Assembly: GCA_016220085.1 (NCBI GenBank)
Contig: JACRIN010000001.1
Span: 1-62,048, forward strand
Source of the DNA: Planctomycetota bacterium
Lineage (GTDB): Bacteria > Planctomycetota > UBA1135 > GCA-002686595
Length of the DNA stretch: 62,048 nucleotides
Direction of reading: 5' to 3'
The notes under the pieces were generated by a model. That model worked only from the letters and a program-made list of their open reading frames with translations, was not told where the DNA came from and did no database searches. Shown here in pieces: positions 27,521 to 35,378 of this stretch (position 1 is its first letter; each line of letters opens with the position of its first letter). A program made the position numbers and the translations under genes.

Positions 27521-27680
27521 TACGGAGCTTGGCTCCACGGCCGCGACTTCGCGGGTCGCCGCCCGAACGTCACGCCGCGTGCGAAGCACCGAGCCAGGCT
27601 CCACCCCCGGCTCATGCGCTCGCCGCGCGAACGCCACGCCGCGTGCGAGTCGAAGTCGCGGCGGTGGAGCCTGGCTCCGT
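27521..27680 (+). repeat. Palindromic element, copy 2 (30-bp imperfect terminal inverted repeats)
   Basis: The left arm 27522-27551 and right arm 27651-27680 are reverse complements with 27 of 30 positions matching (ACGGAGC...GCGACTTCG against CGAAGTCGC...GGCTCCGT). Inside are two direct repeats of a CGAACGNCACGCCGCGTGCGA core (about 27563-27583 and 27629-27649) and an additional GAGCCAGGCTCCACC half-arm. It fills nearly the whole gap between the two paralogues. No transposase is present. Confidence 0.8.
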
Positions 27681-27717
27681 TCCGCACGCAGAGTCGTAGC
27701 GCACCGCACGTGACACC

Positions 27718-28614
27718 ATGAAGCTCCGCCTCGCCACCTGCCGGCCGACCCCGAAGTTCGACACCGACGAAGCTCCCTTGCTCGCAGCGCTCGCCGCGCG
27801 CGGCATCGACGCGACGCTCGGCGCGTGGCACGACGAGCGCGTCGGCTGGGAGGAGCCCGGCGCGACCGTGATCCGCTCGACGTGGAACTACATCCACCAT
27901 CTCGGCGCGTTCCTCGATTGGGCGGAGCGCGCGAGCACCGCGGGGCCGTTTTGGAATCCGCTCGCGATCGTGCGTTGGAACATCCACAAGCGCTACCTGC
28001 TCGAGCTCGAGGCGCGCGGCGTCGCGACGACGCCGACGGTGCTCTTCGAGCGCGGCGCGAACGTCGACCTGGCTGTCGAGCTCGAGGCGCGCGGCTGGAG
28101 CGCGTTCGTCGTGAAGCCCGCAGTCGGAGCGGGCTCGTTCGGGACGCGTCGCTTCGCGCGCAGCGAGCTCGCGGACGCCCGCACGCACCTCGCGGGACTG
28201 CTCGCGACGCGCGACATGCTCTTGCAGCCCTACCTGAGCTCGGTCGACGACTACGGCGAGCGCGCGCTGGTCTGGCTCGACGGCGAGTTCACGCACGCGA
28301 TCCGAAAGCAGCCGCGCTGGAGCGGCCAGAAGGAGAACGTGTCGACCGCGCTCGCGATCGAGCCCGACGAACGCGCGCTCGGCGAAGCTGCGCTCGCTCC
28401 GATCGCGTCGCTGGTGGCGGGCGCGTCGCGCGTCGAGGGCTCGTCGCGAACCGCGCCGTCGTCGGAGTTGCTGTACGCCCGCGTCGACGTCGCGCGCGAC
28501 GCGTCGAACCGCCCGGTGCTGATGGAACTCGAGCTGATCGAGCCCTCGCTCTTCCTCGCGCAACACCCACCGGCGCTCGCGCGCTTCGTCGATTCGCTCG
28601 CGCGGCGGCTCTAA
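27718..28614 (+). CDS. ATP-grasp protein, DcsG-like (second paralogue)
   Basis: A 298-residue ATP-grasp ligase, a tandem paralogue of the preceding gene. It shares VIRSTWNYIHHLGAFLDW, IHKRYLLELEARGVATTPT, VVKPAVGAGSFGTRRFAR, ERALVWLDGEFTHAIRKQPRWSG and LMELELIEPSLFL. It differs by a serine-rich insertion of about 19 residues (about 235-254, ASRVEGSSRTAPSS) before LLYARVDVA, probably a surface loop. The substrate is unknown, as for its twin. Duplication with divergence suggests two related substrates or a two-step ligation. The gap upstream is occupied by the palindromic element. Confidence 0.86.
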   Translation: MKLRLATCRPTPKFDTDEAPLLAALAARGIDATLGAWHDERVGWEEPGATVIRSTWNYIHHLGAFLDWAERASTAGPFWNPLAIVRWNIHKRYLLELEARGVATTPTVLFERGANVDLAVELEARGWSAFVVKPAVGAGSFGTRRFARSELADARTHLAGLLATRDMLLQPYLSSVDDYGERALVWLDGEFTHAIRKQPRWSGQKENVSTALAIEPDERALGEAALAPIASLVAGASRVEGSSRTAPSSELLYARVDVARDASNRPVLMELELIEPSLFLAQHPPALARFVDSLARRL

Positions 28615-28627
28615 GAGCGGCGCCGCG

Positions 28628-29941
28628 TCAATCCGGCGGCTCGAGGTGGCAGCCGAAGATCTCCCACACGAGCGTGTTCGATCCCGGGCGACGCACGTGC
28701 AGTCCGCCGCCGTTGTCGCCGCGGCCTCCGACGAGCAGGACGGACGTCGGACCGTCGAGCTGGAGCACGCACGTCGCGAGCGTTGCGCCAAAACGCTCCG
28801 GCCGGAAGCCCGAGTAGTCCCAGCCGAGGCGCGCGAGCCGCTCGGAGCCGGTGGCCGACCACGCTTCGACGAAGCCGACGTCGGTGCCGTTGTAGAAACC
28901 CTCGGGCGCGGCGATGAAGAGCTCCGCCGCCGTGCCCTGCGTGCCGTCGATCGAAACGAGCGCCGCGCCGAACTCCGCGTCGCCGCCGGGACGATCGCGC
29001 CTCCGGCAATCGGACTCGATCTCGCGGAGAGTGTTCCCTGTGGCCGTCGACACCAACCGCACGCGACCCGCGGTGCCGTCGGCGCACTCGCGCCACGGCA
29101 TGCCGATCGCGAGGTCGCTGACGCTGTCACCGTCGAGATCGCCGATCCCGGCGAGCCCAGTGCCGAATCGATCGCCCGCTGCGTCGCCGATCCACTCTCG
29201 GAGGCGCGCACCTGTCTTGCCCGAGAGCAACGCGACCGCGCCGCGCGCGCCTCGGATGCTCGACACCGCGAAGTCGCTCGTGCCGTCCGCGTCGACATCG
29301 CCGAGCACGGCGAGCGTGCGACCGAATCCGACCTCGCCACGCGCCGCGCGCTGGATCCAGACGGGCTCGCCCCGCGCATCGCGGTAGAGCGCGACCGCCC
29401 CACGCGCTTCGTCGGCGCCCGGTGTGGTCGGCGCGGCGATCAACGCGACGAAGCCAGTGCCGCTCGCGTCGGGCACAGTGAGCAGCTCCAACCCAAACCG
29501 CTCAGCCCCTTCGAACCCTTCGAGCCAACGCGCTCCGTCGGGACGATCAACATCGACGACGCGCACCCGACCTCGGCCTTGAAGCGCGATCGACTCGCCG
29601 ATCAGCAGCGTGGATCCGCTGGACGCCAAGCTCTCGCCGAAGAACTCTCCACCGACGTCTCCGCCGAACTCCATCACCACGCGACGCGAGCGCGGCGCGA
29701 GCAACACGACGCGGCCGCTCCCGTTGCGCGTCACGCCGGCCGCGATCAGGTCGCGCGGCTTCTCGCCACCGAGTCGGACGCCGGCGAGCGATCGTCCGAG
29801 CGACTGATACACGTTCGGGTACCACTCACCAGGCGAGTACGCGTTGCTCGGCAGCCCTTCGACGAGCTGCGCACGTGCAACGGCGGAGACGACGAGCACG
29901 GCGAGGGCTCCCAGAATCGATCGGGTGAGCGGGATGGCCAT
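28628..29941 (-). CDS. Secreted FG-GAP / integrin-alpha-like beta-propeller protein
   Basis: A 437-residue exported protein with a 24-residue signal peptide (cleavage after ARA). The mature part consists of beta-propeller blades with FG-GAP signatures: calcium-binding loops GDVDADGTSDFAV and GDLDGDSVSDLAIG, and repeated FGxxLAxxGD and GRVRVV strands. Such proteins are numerous in planctomycetes and probably act at the cell surface in adhesion or binding. The ATG at 29941 is supported by the signal peptide. It is divergent from the aspartyl protease gene at 30101. Confidence 0.87.
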   Translation of the reverse strand: MAIPLTRSILGALAVLVVSAVARAQLVEGLPSNAYSPGEWYPNVYQSLGRSLAGVRLGGEKPRDLIAAGVTRNGSGRVVLLAPRSRRVVMEFGGDVGGEFFGESLASSGSTLLIGESIALQGRGRVRVVDVDRPDGARWLEGFEGAERFGLELLTVPDASGTGFVALIAAPTTPGADEARGAVALYRDARGEPVWIQRAARGEVGFGRTLAVLGDVDADGTSDFAVSSIRGARGAVALLSGKTGARLREWIGDAAGDRFGTGLAGIGDLDGDSVSDLAIGMPWRECADGTAGRVRLVSTATGNTLREIESDCRRRDRPGGDAEFGAALVSIDGTQGTAAELFIAAPEGFYNGTDVGFVEAWSATGSERLARLGWDYSGFRPERFGATLATCVLQLDGPTSVLLVGGRGDNGGGLHVRRPGSNTLVWEIFGCHLEPPD

Positions 29942-30100
29942 CGTGGGTTCGTTCGCCGTCTTGACGCGGGAGCGCGCAGTGTCACAGCGGCGACGTCCTG
30001 TTCGCGCCGCAGGCCAGCGCAACGATGCGGCGAGGCACGACTTGCGTCAATCCGAGTCGGGTGGCTGGTGCGCAGGCGCCGCTCGCGATGAGGTGGCGGC

Positions 30101-31300
30101 ATGAAGCTCCTGATCGCGTTCCTCGTCTGCCTCGGTGCTGCCGCAGCGCTGTTCGCTCAGCAATCCTCGTTCGACGTCGTCGGCGCGTTGATGCGCGGCA
30201 AGGTCGAGACGCCGGACTATCGCGCGAAGCTCCCGTTCGAGACGTTCACGTCGCTGATCCGCGTGCAAGCGAAGGTCGGGGGGCGCGAGTGCCGCATGGT
30301 CTTCGACACCGGTGCGCCGATGGTGATCACGCCGGAGCTCGCGAAGGAGCTCGGCGCGACGGTGCTCGGCAAGTACGAAACCAAGGACGCCGCGGGGAAC
30401 TCGGAGCCGCGCGACTTCGTGCTGCTGCCGACCGTCGACCTCGGCGGCGCGCGCTTCTCGGACCTCGCGGCGATCGTCGTCGACCTGCACGCGCTGGCGG
30501 AGTTCCGCGAGCAAGCGATCGACGGCCTGATCGGCGGCAACCTGCTGCGCCACGGCGCGGTCGCGATCGACTACGCGGCGAAGACGCTCGAGTTCGCGCC
30601 GAGCGCGAGCGCGTTCGACACCAAGGGCTGGCTCGAAGTGCCGTTCGGGTTCTCGCTGCAGGCGCTCCCGATCCTCGCGCTCACGGTCGGCGAGGCGCGC
30701 GTCGAGCACGTCGAGCTCGACACCGGCGCCAACGTGTTCCTCGAGCTGCCCGCCGAGCTCGTCGAGCGCGTCGGAGCGGTCAAGTGCCTCGACGTGCACG
30801 GCAGCGCGACCGCGGGCGCGTTCGGGCTCTCACCGGGAGGCGAGAAGCTCTGCTGGATGAAGGGCCTGACGCTCGCGAGCTCGCCGATCCCCGACATGGT
30901 CGTCTCGTCGATCCCGAGCGGTCCGGCGAAGGTCGGCAATCGTTTCTTCGAGCGCACCAAGCTCGTGCTCGATTGGCCGGCGAAGAAGCTCTTCGTCGCC
31001 GATCCGAAGTTGCTCGGTCGAGTTGCGCTGCGCACGCACGGGCTCGCCGTGCGACACGTCGACGGCGAAGTGCGCGTCGCGACGGTGCTCGCGGGCTCGC
31101 GCGCCGAGCGTGCGAAGTTCGCCCCGGGCGAGCGCGTGCTCGCGATCGACGAGTTCGACCTCGCGGACGGTTCGCTCGCGAAGTTCGCGCTCGCCGCCGA
31201 CCGTCTGCGCGACGAGACGCGCGAGTCGACCGTGGTCACCGTCGAGCGCGACGGCGCGTTCGTGATGCTCCAGCTCCGGCGCGAGCAGGCGCTGCCGTAG
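30101..31300 (+). CDS. Secreted retropepsin-like aspartyl protease with PDZ domain
   Basis: A 399-residue exported protein with a signal peptide of about 20 residues. Two aspartyl-protease halves each carry a D-T-G motif (FDTGA with D69, LDTGA with D207), as in pepsin-like or fused retropepsin domains. A PDZ domain occupies about 310-395. This pairing is known in bacterial secreted proteases of the clan AA (PDZ plus aspartyl protease). It is likely periplasmic or extracellular. The start has GAGGTGG upstream. No inhibitor or substrate gene is evident next to it. Confidence 0.88.
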   Translation: MKLLIAFLVCLGAAAALFAQQSSFDVVGALMRGKVETPDYRAKLPFETFTSLIRVQAKVGGRECRMVFDTGAPMVITPELAKELGATVLGKYETKDAAGNSEPRDFVLLPTVDLGGARFSDLAAIVVDLHALAEFREQAIDGLIGGNLLRHGAVAIDYAAKTLEFAPSASAFDTKGWLEVPFGFSLQALPILALTVGEARVEHVELDTGANVFLELPAELVERVGAVKCLDVHGSATAGAFGLSPGGEKLCWMKGLTLASSPIPDMVVSSIPSGPAKVGNRFFERTKLVLDWPAKKLFVADPKLLGRVALRTHGLAVRHVDGEVRVATVLAGSRAERAKFAPGERVLAIDEFDLADGSLAKFALAADRLRDETRESTVVTVERDGAFVMLQLRREQALP

Positions 31301-31411
31301 GCGTCGTCTCGACGGCGTAAGAAGCTCGCTCCCGCCGGCGCGTCGAGCCTCCGCGCGGAACCTCGTCGGACGTCGGGTGTTCCAACCGGTGGTCCCAACG
31401 GAGCCTCGAAC

Positions 31412-32113
31412 ATGAAAGCGCAACTTCTTCTCGGTCTCGGCGGTCTCTTGCTGCTCGGCGCGGCGACCACGGCCTTCGCACAAGAGCCCGAACGGGCGCG
31501 CGTCCGCGAGCACGCTCGACTCGAACGCGGCGCCGAACGCGGCGAGCACGCCGGAGGCCAGCGCGCGCCTGGTCAGCGCGCGGAACGCCGACATGCTGGT
31601 GGCCAACGCGCGGCCGGCCAGCACGCGGGCGGCGGACGTCAGCGCGGCGAACGGCTGCGCCAGCGTGTGCAGGACGCGAAGCGCTTCGTGCGCTCGCTCG
31701 AGCTCACGCCAAAGCAGCGCGAGGAGCTGCGCCGCACGCGTCGCGAGCTCGCGCCGATCGCCAAGGAGCTTCGGCCTGAGATTCGTGAAGTGCTCGGCGG
31801 CGCGCGCGAGCTGCGCCGCGCCGGCAGGCGCGAGGAAGCGCGCGAGTACCTGCGCCAAGAGCTGAAGCCGCTGCGGCAAGAAGCAAACGAACGCGGCATG
31901 CCGTTGGTGCGGCCGCTGATCGATCGACTGACACCCGAGCAACGCGCGAAGTGCGAGGAGCGAGCGCGCGCCCACGGCCGCGAGTTCGATCCCGATCGCG
32001 CGGCGAAGCGTCTCGGGCTCTTCCTCTCGGCGGAACGCGGGCATCGCCACGGTCGCCAAGGTGGAGGCGACGACGACGGTGCGCCGGGTCCCCGCTCGCG
32101 CGACGATCGGTGA
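31412..32113 (+). CDS. Secreted Spy/CpxP-like LTXXQ protein
   Basis: A 233-residue exported helical protein with a 23-residue signal peptide (cleavage after AFA). The LTPKQREELRRTRREL segment (about 98-113) and LTPEQRAKCEERA (about 172) match the LTxxQ motif of the CpxP/Spy family, periplasmic chaperones or sensors of envelope stress. An unusual feature is a low-complexity Gly/Gln/His/Arg region (about 27-85, with HAGGQRA repeats) between the signal and the helical domain, which looks like the same kind of in-frame repeat expansion seen elsewhere in the window. The ATG is preceded by GGAG. Confidence 0.75.
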   Translation: MKAQLLLGLGGLLLLGAATTAFAQEPERARVREHARLERGAERGEHAGGQRAPGQRAERRHAGGQRAAGQHAGGGRQRGERLRQRVQDAKRFVRSLELTPKQREELRRTRRELAPIAKELRPEIREVLGGARELRRAGRREEAREYLRQELKPLRQEANERGMPLVRPLIDRLTPEQRAKCEERARAHGREFDPDRAAKRLGLFLSAERGHRHGRQGGGDDDGAPGPRSRDDR

Positions 32114-32319
32114 GGGACAAGCTCCTGTCGCTGAGCGCGCGTCGCTGACCGGCGGCCGCTGACCTCTGATCTCCGATCGCCGATCGCCGAAGCGATCTGA
32201 CCGCACCGCACATCCGAGCTCGCCGGCCGCCGCGCCGACGGGCTCGTCGCGTCACTGGGCTCGTCGCGTTGGCGGTTCGTCGCGTCTACGGTCTCGCCGC
32301 GTCCGCTCGCTCGACGCGT

Positions 32320-33129
32320 CTACGGCCAATCGAGCGCGACGCACGGGAAGCGCGTGCCCGGCGGGAACGGTAGCTCGAAATGCTCGGCGAGGATCGCGAG
32401 CAGCTCGTCCGGCGACTGCATGAGGCGCGTGTCGGCGGTGCCGTCGGCCGCTCGCAGCGTGAACTCGCGGTTCAGGATCGTCGCGCGCCGGCCGTTCGGC
32501 AGCGCGCGGGCGACCACGAGGCGGTTCTTGAAGTGCGAGTCGGGATGCGCGCTCGTGAACCAGTTCGCGAGCTCGCGATCGATCGGCGGCATTTCCTCCA
32601 GCGTGAACTCGGCGACGTCGTGCCACGCGCCCGCGAGCCGCACCTGGTGGTAGAAGCGCCGGTTCTCGAAGACGATGCGGCGCGTCTCGTGCGGCGTCGG
32701 CTGTTCGACGTCGAGCACCAGACGCAGCGGCGCGGAGAGCGACAACCCGCCGACGCCGACGTCGGCGAGCCACGACACGCCGTCGAGCTCGACGCGCAGG
32801 AATACGTGCGTACGCGGCGGCACGAAGTCGCGCGGGCGTTGGAAGCGCACGCGCGCCGACAGCGGCGCCACGGAGAAGCCCAGGCGCTCGAGCACGGCGA
32901 GCAGCAGGCCGTTCTGCTCGAAGCAGTAGCCGCCTCGGCGCGCGTCGACCAGTTTCGCGGCGAGCGCGTCCTCGTCGAGCGCGATCCGCCGGCCCAGCAA
33001 CACGTCGAGGTTCTCGAACGGGATCGCGCCGGCGTGCGCGCGCACGAGCTCCGAAAGCGTCGCGAGCGTCGGCTCCGCGCCGCCGGCGTAACCGATGCGC
33101 GCGAAATAAGCGTCGAGCGAGAGCCCCAC
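32320..33129 (-). CDS. nat: Arylamine N-acetyltransferase
   Basis: A 269-residue NAT that transfers acetyl from acetyl-CoA to arylamines or hydrazines. The catalytic triad is complete: C69 (RRGGYCFEQN), H108 (RTHVFLRV) and D123 (WLADVGVGG), almost the same numbering as the Salmonella enzyme. The GTG at 33129 is chosen because it gives the family's standard N-terminus (LDAYFARIGYAG); it lies 5 bases after the stop of the enoyl-CoA hydratase, so the genes are cotranscribed. The substrate is unknown; NATs also act in natural-product ring closure. Confidence 0.93.
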   Translation of the reverse strand: MGLSLDAYFARIGYAGGAEPTLATLSELVRAHAGAIPFENLDVLLGRRIALDEDALAAKLVDARRGGYCFEQNGLLLAVLERLGFSVAPLSARVRFQRPRDFVPPRTHVFLRVELDGVSWLADVGVGGLSLSAPLRLVLDVEQPTPHETRRIVFENRRFYHQVRLAGAWHDVAEFTLEEMPPIDRELANWFTSAHPDSHFKNRLVVARALPNGRRATILNREFTLRAADGTADTRLMQSPDELLAILAEHFELPFPPGTRFPCVALDWP

Positions 33130-33134
33130 GACCT

Positions 33135-33971
33135 CTAGCGCCCTTCGAACTTCGCCTTGCGCTTCTCGACGAACGCCGCGATGCCTTCCTTCGCGTCGGC
33201 GGAGGCGAAGAGCTTCGCTTGGAGCTCGCGCTCGAGATTCAATCCGGCGTCGAGCGGCAGGTCGATGCCGCCGTGGACCGCCGCCTTGATGTGGCCGACG
33301 CTCAGCGCGGCCTTGTCGGGCGTCGTGAAGCTCGCGGCGAACGCGAGCAGGTCGTGGATGAAGCTCGCGTCGTCGGACGCGGTGCGCACGTGCGTGACGA
33401 TCCCGAGCGCGAGCGCTTCGTCGTAGTCGAACGTGCGGCCGCTGACCATCAGCTCGATCGCGCGCGCGCGACCGACGAAACGCGCCAGGCGTTGCGTGCC
33501 GCCGGTGCCGGGCAGCACGCCGAGGCTGACCTCGGGCAAGCCGCATTTGCCGGAGCCCTTGCGCGCGACGCGCAGGTCGCACGCGAGCGCGATCTCGAGC
33601 CCGCCGCCGACGCAGTGGCCGGACAGCGCGGCGATCACGAGCTTCGGCGTGCGCTCGAGCCTCTGCAGCGTCTCGTTCGCGTGCAGGCAGAAGTAGTACT
33701 TCCTCGTCGGCGAGAGCGAGTTCAAGTACCCGATGTCCGCGCCGGCGCAGAAGAACTTCTCTCCTGCGCCCGCGAGCACGATCACCTGCACCGCTTCGTC
33801 GAACCGCGCGCGCAAGATCGCGGCGTCGAGGTCGAGCATCATTTCGTGCGAGTACCCGTTCGCGGGCGGGTTGGTCAGCGTGATCAGCGCGAGACCGTTG
33901 CCCGCCTGGTACGCGACTTTGCCGAGCGGCATCGGCTCGGCTGCGGAAAGTTGGATCGGCTGGGCGTTCAA
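33135..33971 (-). CDS. Enoyl-CoA hydratase/isomerase family protein
   Basis: A 278-residue crotonase. The oxyanion-hole segment KFFCAGADIGYL, the glutamate in HCVGGGLEIAL and the second glutamate in LPEVSLGVLPGTGG are all in place, so hydratase activity is plausible. The start given is TTG at 33971, with CGGAG upstream; an in-frame ATG at 33932 would remove 13 residues and lacks a binding site. A possible minus-strand -10 (TAGGAT) lies about 40 bases upstream. It is followed by the NAT gene on the same strand. The 216-bp gap on its 5' side separates it from the small peptide gene. Confidence 0.9.
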   Translation of the reverse strand: MNAQPIQLSAAEPMPLGKVAYQAGNGLALITLTNPPANGYSHEMMLDLDAAILRARFDEAVQVIVLAGAGEKFFCAGADIGYLNSLSPTRKYYFCLHANETLQRLERTPKLVIAALSGHCVGGGLEIALACDLRVARKGSGKCGLPEVSLGVLPGTGGTQRLARFVGRARAIELMVSGRTFDYDEALALGIVTHVRTASDDASFIHDLLAFAASFTTPDKAALSVGHIKAAVHGGIDLPLDAGLNLERELQAKLFASADAKEGIAAFVEKRKAKFEGR

Positions 33972-34150
33972 CGCTTGGGTCTCCGGGTTTCGAGGGGCCG
34001 CGGATCCTACCCGGATGGCGAGCGCGTCGTCGTCGCGGCGCGTCGCTCGTACGAGCTCGCCAAAGCGACCGAGCGCGCGCTCGCGTCACCGAGGTCGCCC
34101 GCCAACGAAGAGAGCGCCCGCGCGCGGATTGCGCAGCGGACGCTCCGGGT

Positions 34151-34170
34151 GCGAGCCGCGATCGGCTCGC
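34151..34170 (-). terminator. Hairpin just downstream of the small peptide gene
   Basis: GCGAGCC (34151-34157) and GGCTCGC (34164-34170) form a perfect 7-bp stem with a 6-base loop, 17 bases past the stop of the peptide gene at 34188. No U-tract follows, so it may be an attenuator or mRNA-stabilising stem that favours high expression of the peptide, or chance. Confidence 0.4.
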
Positions 34171-34187
34171 CTGGGCCTCGACCGCTC

Positions 34188-34292
34188 TCAGGCGGTGGGC
34201 GGGCACCAGCGCGGGTCTTCCGAGCACAGCACGCACATCGTGGTGTTGCCCGGACCCTTTTGCGGCTCGGTCGGTTGGACGACGAACTTCAT
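34188..34292 (-). CDS. Candidate RiPP precursor peptide, 34 aa, three cysteines
   Basis: A 34-codon gene. The ATG at 34292 has GGAG 6 bases upstream (CGGAGTCGACC), one of the better ribosome binding sites in the window, which argues for translation. Residues 1-16 (MKFVVQPTEPQKGPGN) could be a leader; the tail TTMCVLCSEDPRWCPPTA holds C20, C23 and C30 plus Thr, Ser, Glu and Asp side chains. Cysteine-rich tails are targets of SPASM radical SAM enzymes, and Thr/Ser/Glu/Asp or C-terminal carboxylates are targets of ATP-grasp ligases, both encoded in the divergent operon 210 bp away. I know no homologue. A small zinc-binding protein is the main alternative. Confidence 0.6.
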   Translation of the reverse strand: MKFVVQPTEPQKGPGNTTMCVLCSEDPRWCPPTA

Positions 34293-34502
34293 GGTCGACT
34301 CCGTTTGGAAAGGGATTGTGGAACGAACTCGAGAACGTGCCGCGCTCGACGACGCACGAAACGCCGTGACGGCGCGCGGCGCGTCGACTCTATGCGCGCG
34401 CTCGCAATGCGTCGAGGATTCGTGCGAGCCGAAGTCTGTTCTGGGACTGGCCGCTTCGTCGGAGCTCGGATAGGTTGGCGCACGTTCGCCCCCACGGTCG
34501 TC
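34293..34502 (+). promoter_or_regulatory. Divergent promoter region of the candidate RiPP locus
   Basis: This 210-bp gap separates the divergent peptide gene and the modification operon, so it must contain both promoters and could hold a shared operator. It is less GC-rich than its flanks. TAGGTT at 34471-34476, 26 bases before the ATG at 34503, is a possible -10. No regulator gene is adjacent. Confidence 0.5.
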
Positions 34503-35378
34503 ATGTACGTCGTCCTCGGCTCGCGCGGCTCGCGCTTCGGCAGCGCGGTCGCGGATGCGTTGCACGCGGCGAAAGTCGCGGCGACGCGCGTCCACGTCCT
34601 CGACCTCGACGCTCCGTTCGACGGTGAAACACTCAGCGTCGGCCCCGACTTCGTCTCGTGGCGCGGGCTCGAGCTGACGGCGGCGTCCGCGATCCTGCTC
34701 GAACGCCCGCTGTTCGCGTGGCCGCAGCCGATCGGCGGCGAAGCGAGGCGCGAGCTCGCGGCGCTGCGGCTCTCGGCGGTGCACGCGCTCGCCGAGCGCG
34801 TGCCGGTGCTGAATCCTCCGCACGCCGCCGAGCTGGCGCTCGCGCCCGTGCTCGCGCTGGACGCGCTCGCCGCCCGCGGACTCGCCGTGCAACCGTGGCG
34901 CTTCGGGCCGCGCGTCGGCGCGGGCGCATGGCGCGATGCGGGCGCATGGCGCGACGCGCTCGGACGCGTCGCCGACTACGAGCCGCGGACTCCCGAGCTC
35001 GGCGAGCCCGCGTGGACGCCCGAGCCGTTCGACGGCGCGTTGACGACCGCGTTCGTCGCCGGCGACACGCTCGCGGCGTGCGCGGAGCATCGGGACCTCG
35101 CCGCGTGGAGCGCCGGCGCCGCCGCGAGCGGTGCGATCGCGCCCGATCGACTTTCCGACGAGCTCGCGTCGCTCGCGCGGCGCGCGACGGCGGAGCTCGG
35201 GCTCGCGATCGCCGCCGTGACGCTGCGCATCGACGGCGCGACCGCGCGCGTCGTCGACGTCGATGCCGCGCCGGACCTCGCCGCCTGGGATCACGCGCGG
35301 GCGGGGGCGATCGCCCGCGCCGCGGCCGACCTGCTCGTCCACGCCGCCGCGCAGGCGGAACGGAGTCGCACGCCATGA
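34503..35378 (+). CDS. Degenerate ATP-grasp-like protein of the RiPP locus
   Basis: A 291-residue protein that by eye parallels the ATP-grasp enzyme encoded at 36730 at both ends. N-terminal half: an LLERP...R.L..L..SAVHALAERVPVLNPP pattern (NPP at 104-106) like the VVNPP of the enzyme. C-terminus: LGLAIAAVTL...ARVVDVDAAP (232-257) aligns with MGFAAVDF...WSVLECNSSP, but the metal ligands D, E and N become T, D and D. The central ATP-binding segment is poorly conserved and contains a duplicated GAWRDA. It may be an inactive partner or substrate-binding subunit. Its stop overlaps the radical SAM start (ATGA), so they are coupled. The assignment is inference from this pattern only. Confidence 0.6.
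   Translation: MYVVLGSRGSRFGSAVADALHAAKVAATRVHVLDLDAPFDGETLSVGPDFVSWRGLELTAASAILLERPLFAWPQPIGGEARRELAALRLSAVHALAERVPVLNPPHAAELALAPVLALDALAARGLAVQPWRFGPRVGAGAWRDAGAWRDALGRVADYEPRTPELGEPAWTPEPFDGALTTAFVAGDTLAACAEHRDLAAWSAGAAASGAIAPDRLSDELASLARRATAELGLAIAAVTLRIDGATARVVDVDAAPDLAAWDHARAGAIARAAADLLVHAAAQAERSRTP

Noticed and set aside
27521..27715. Small coding gene between the ATP-grasp paralogues
   Set aside because: The open frames read through the arms of an inverted repeat and yield mirrored peptides on both strands, as expected of a palindromic element and not of a gene.
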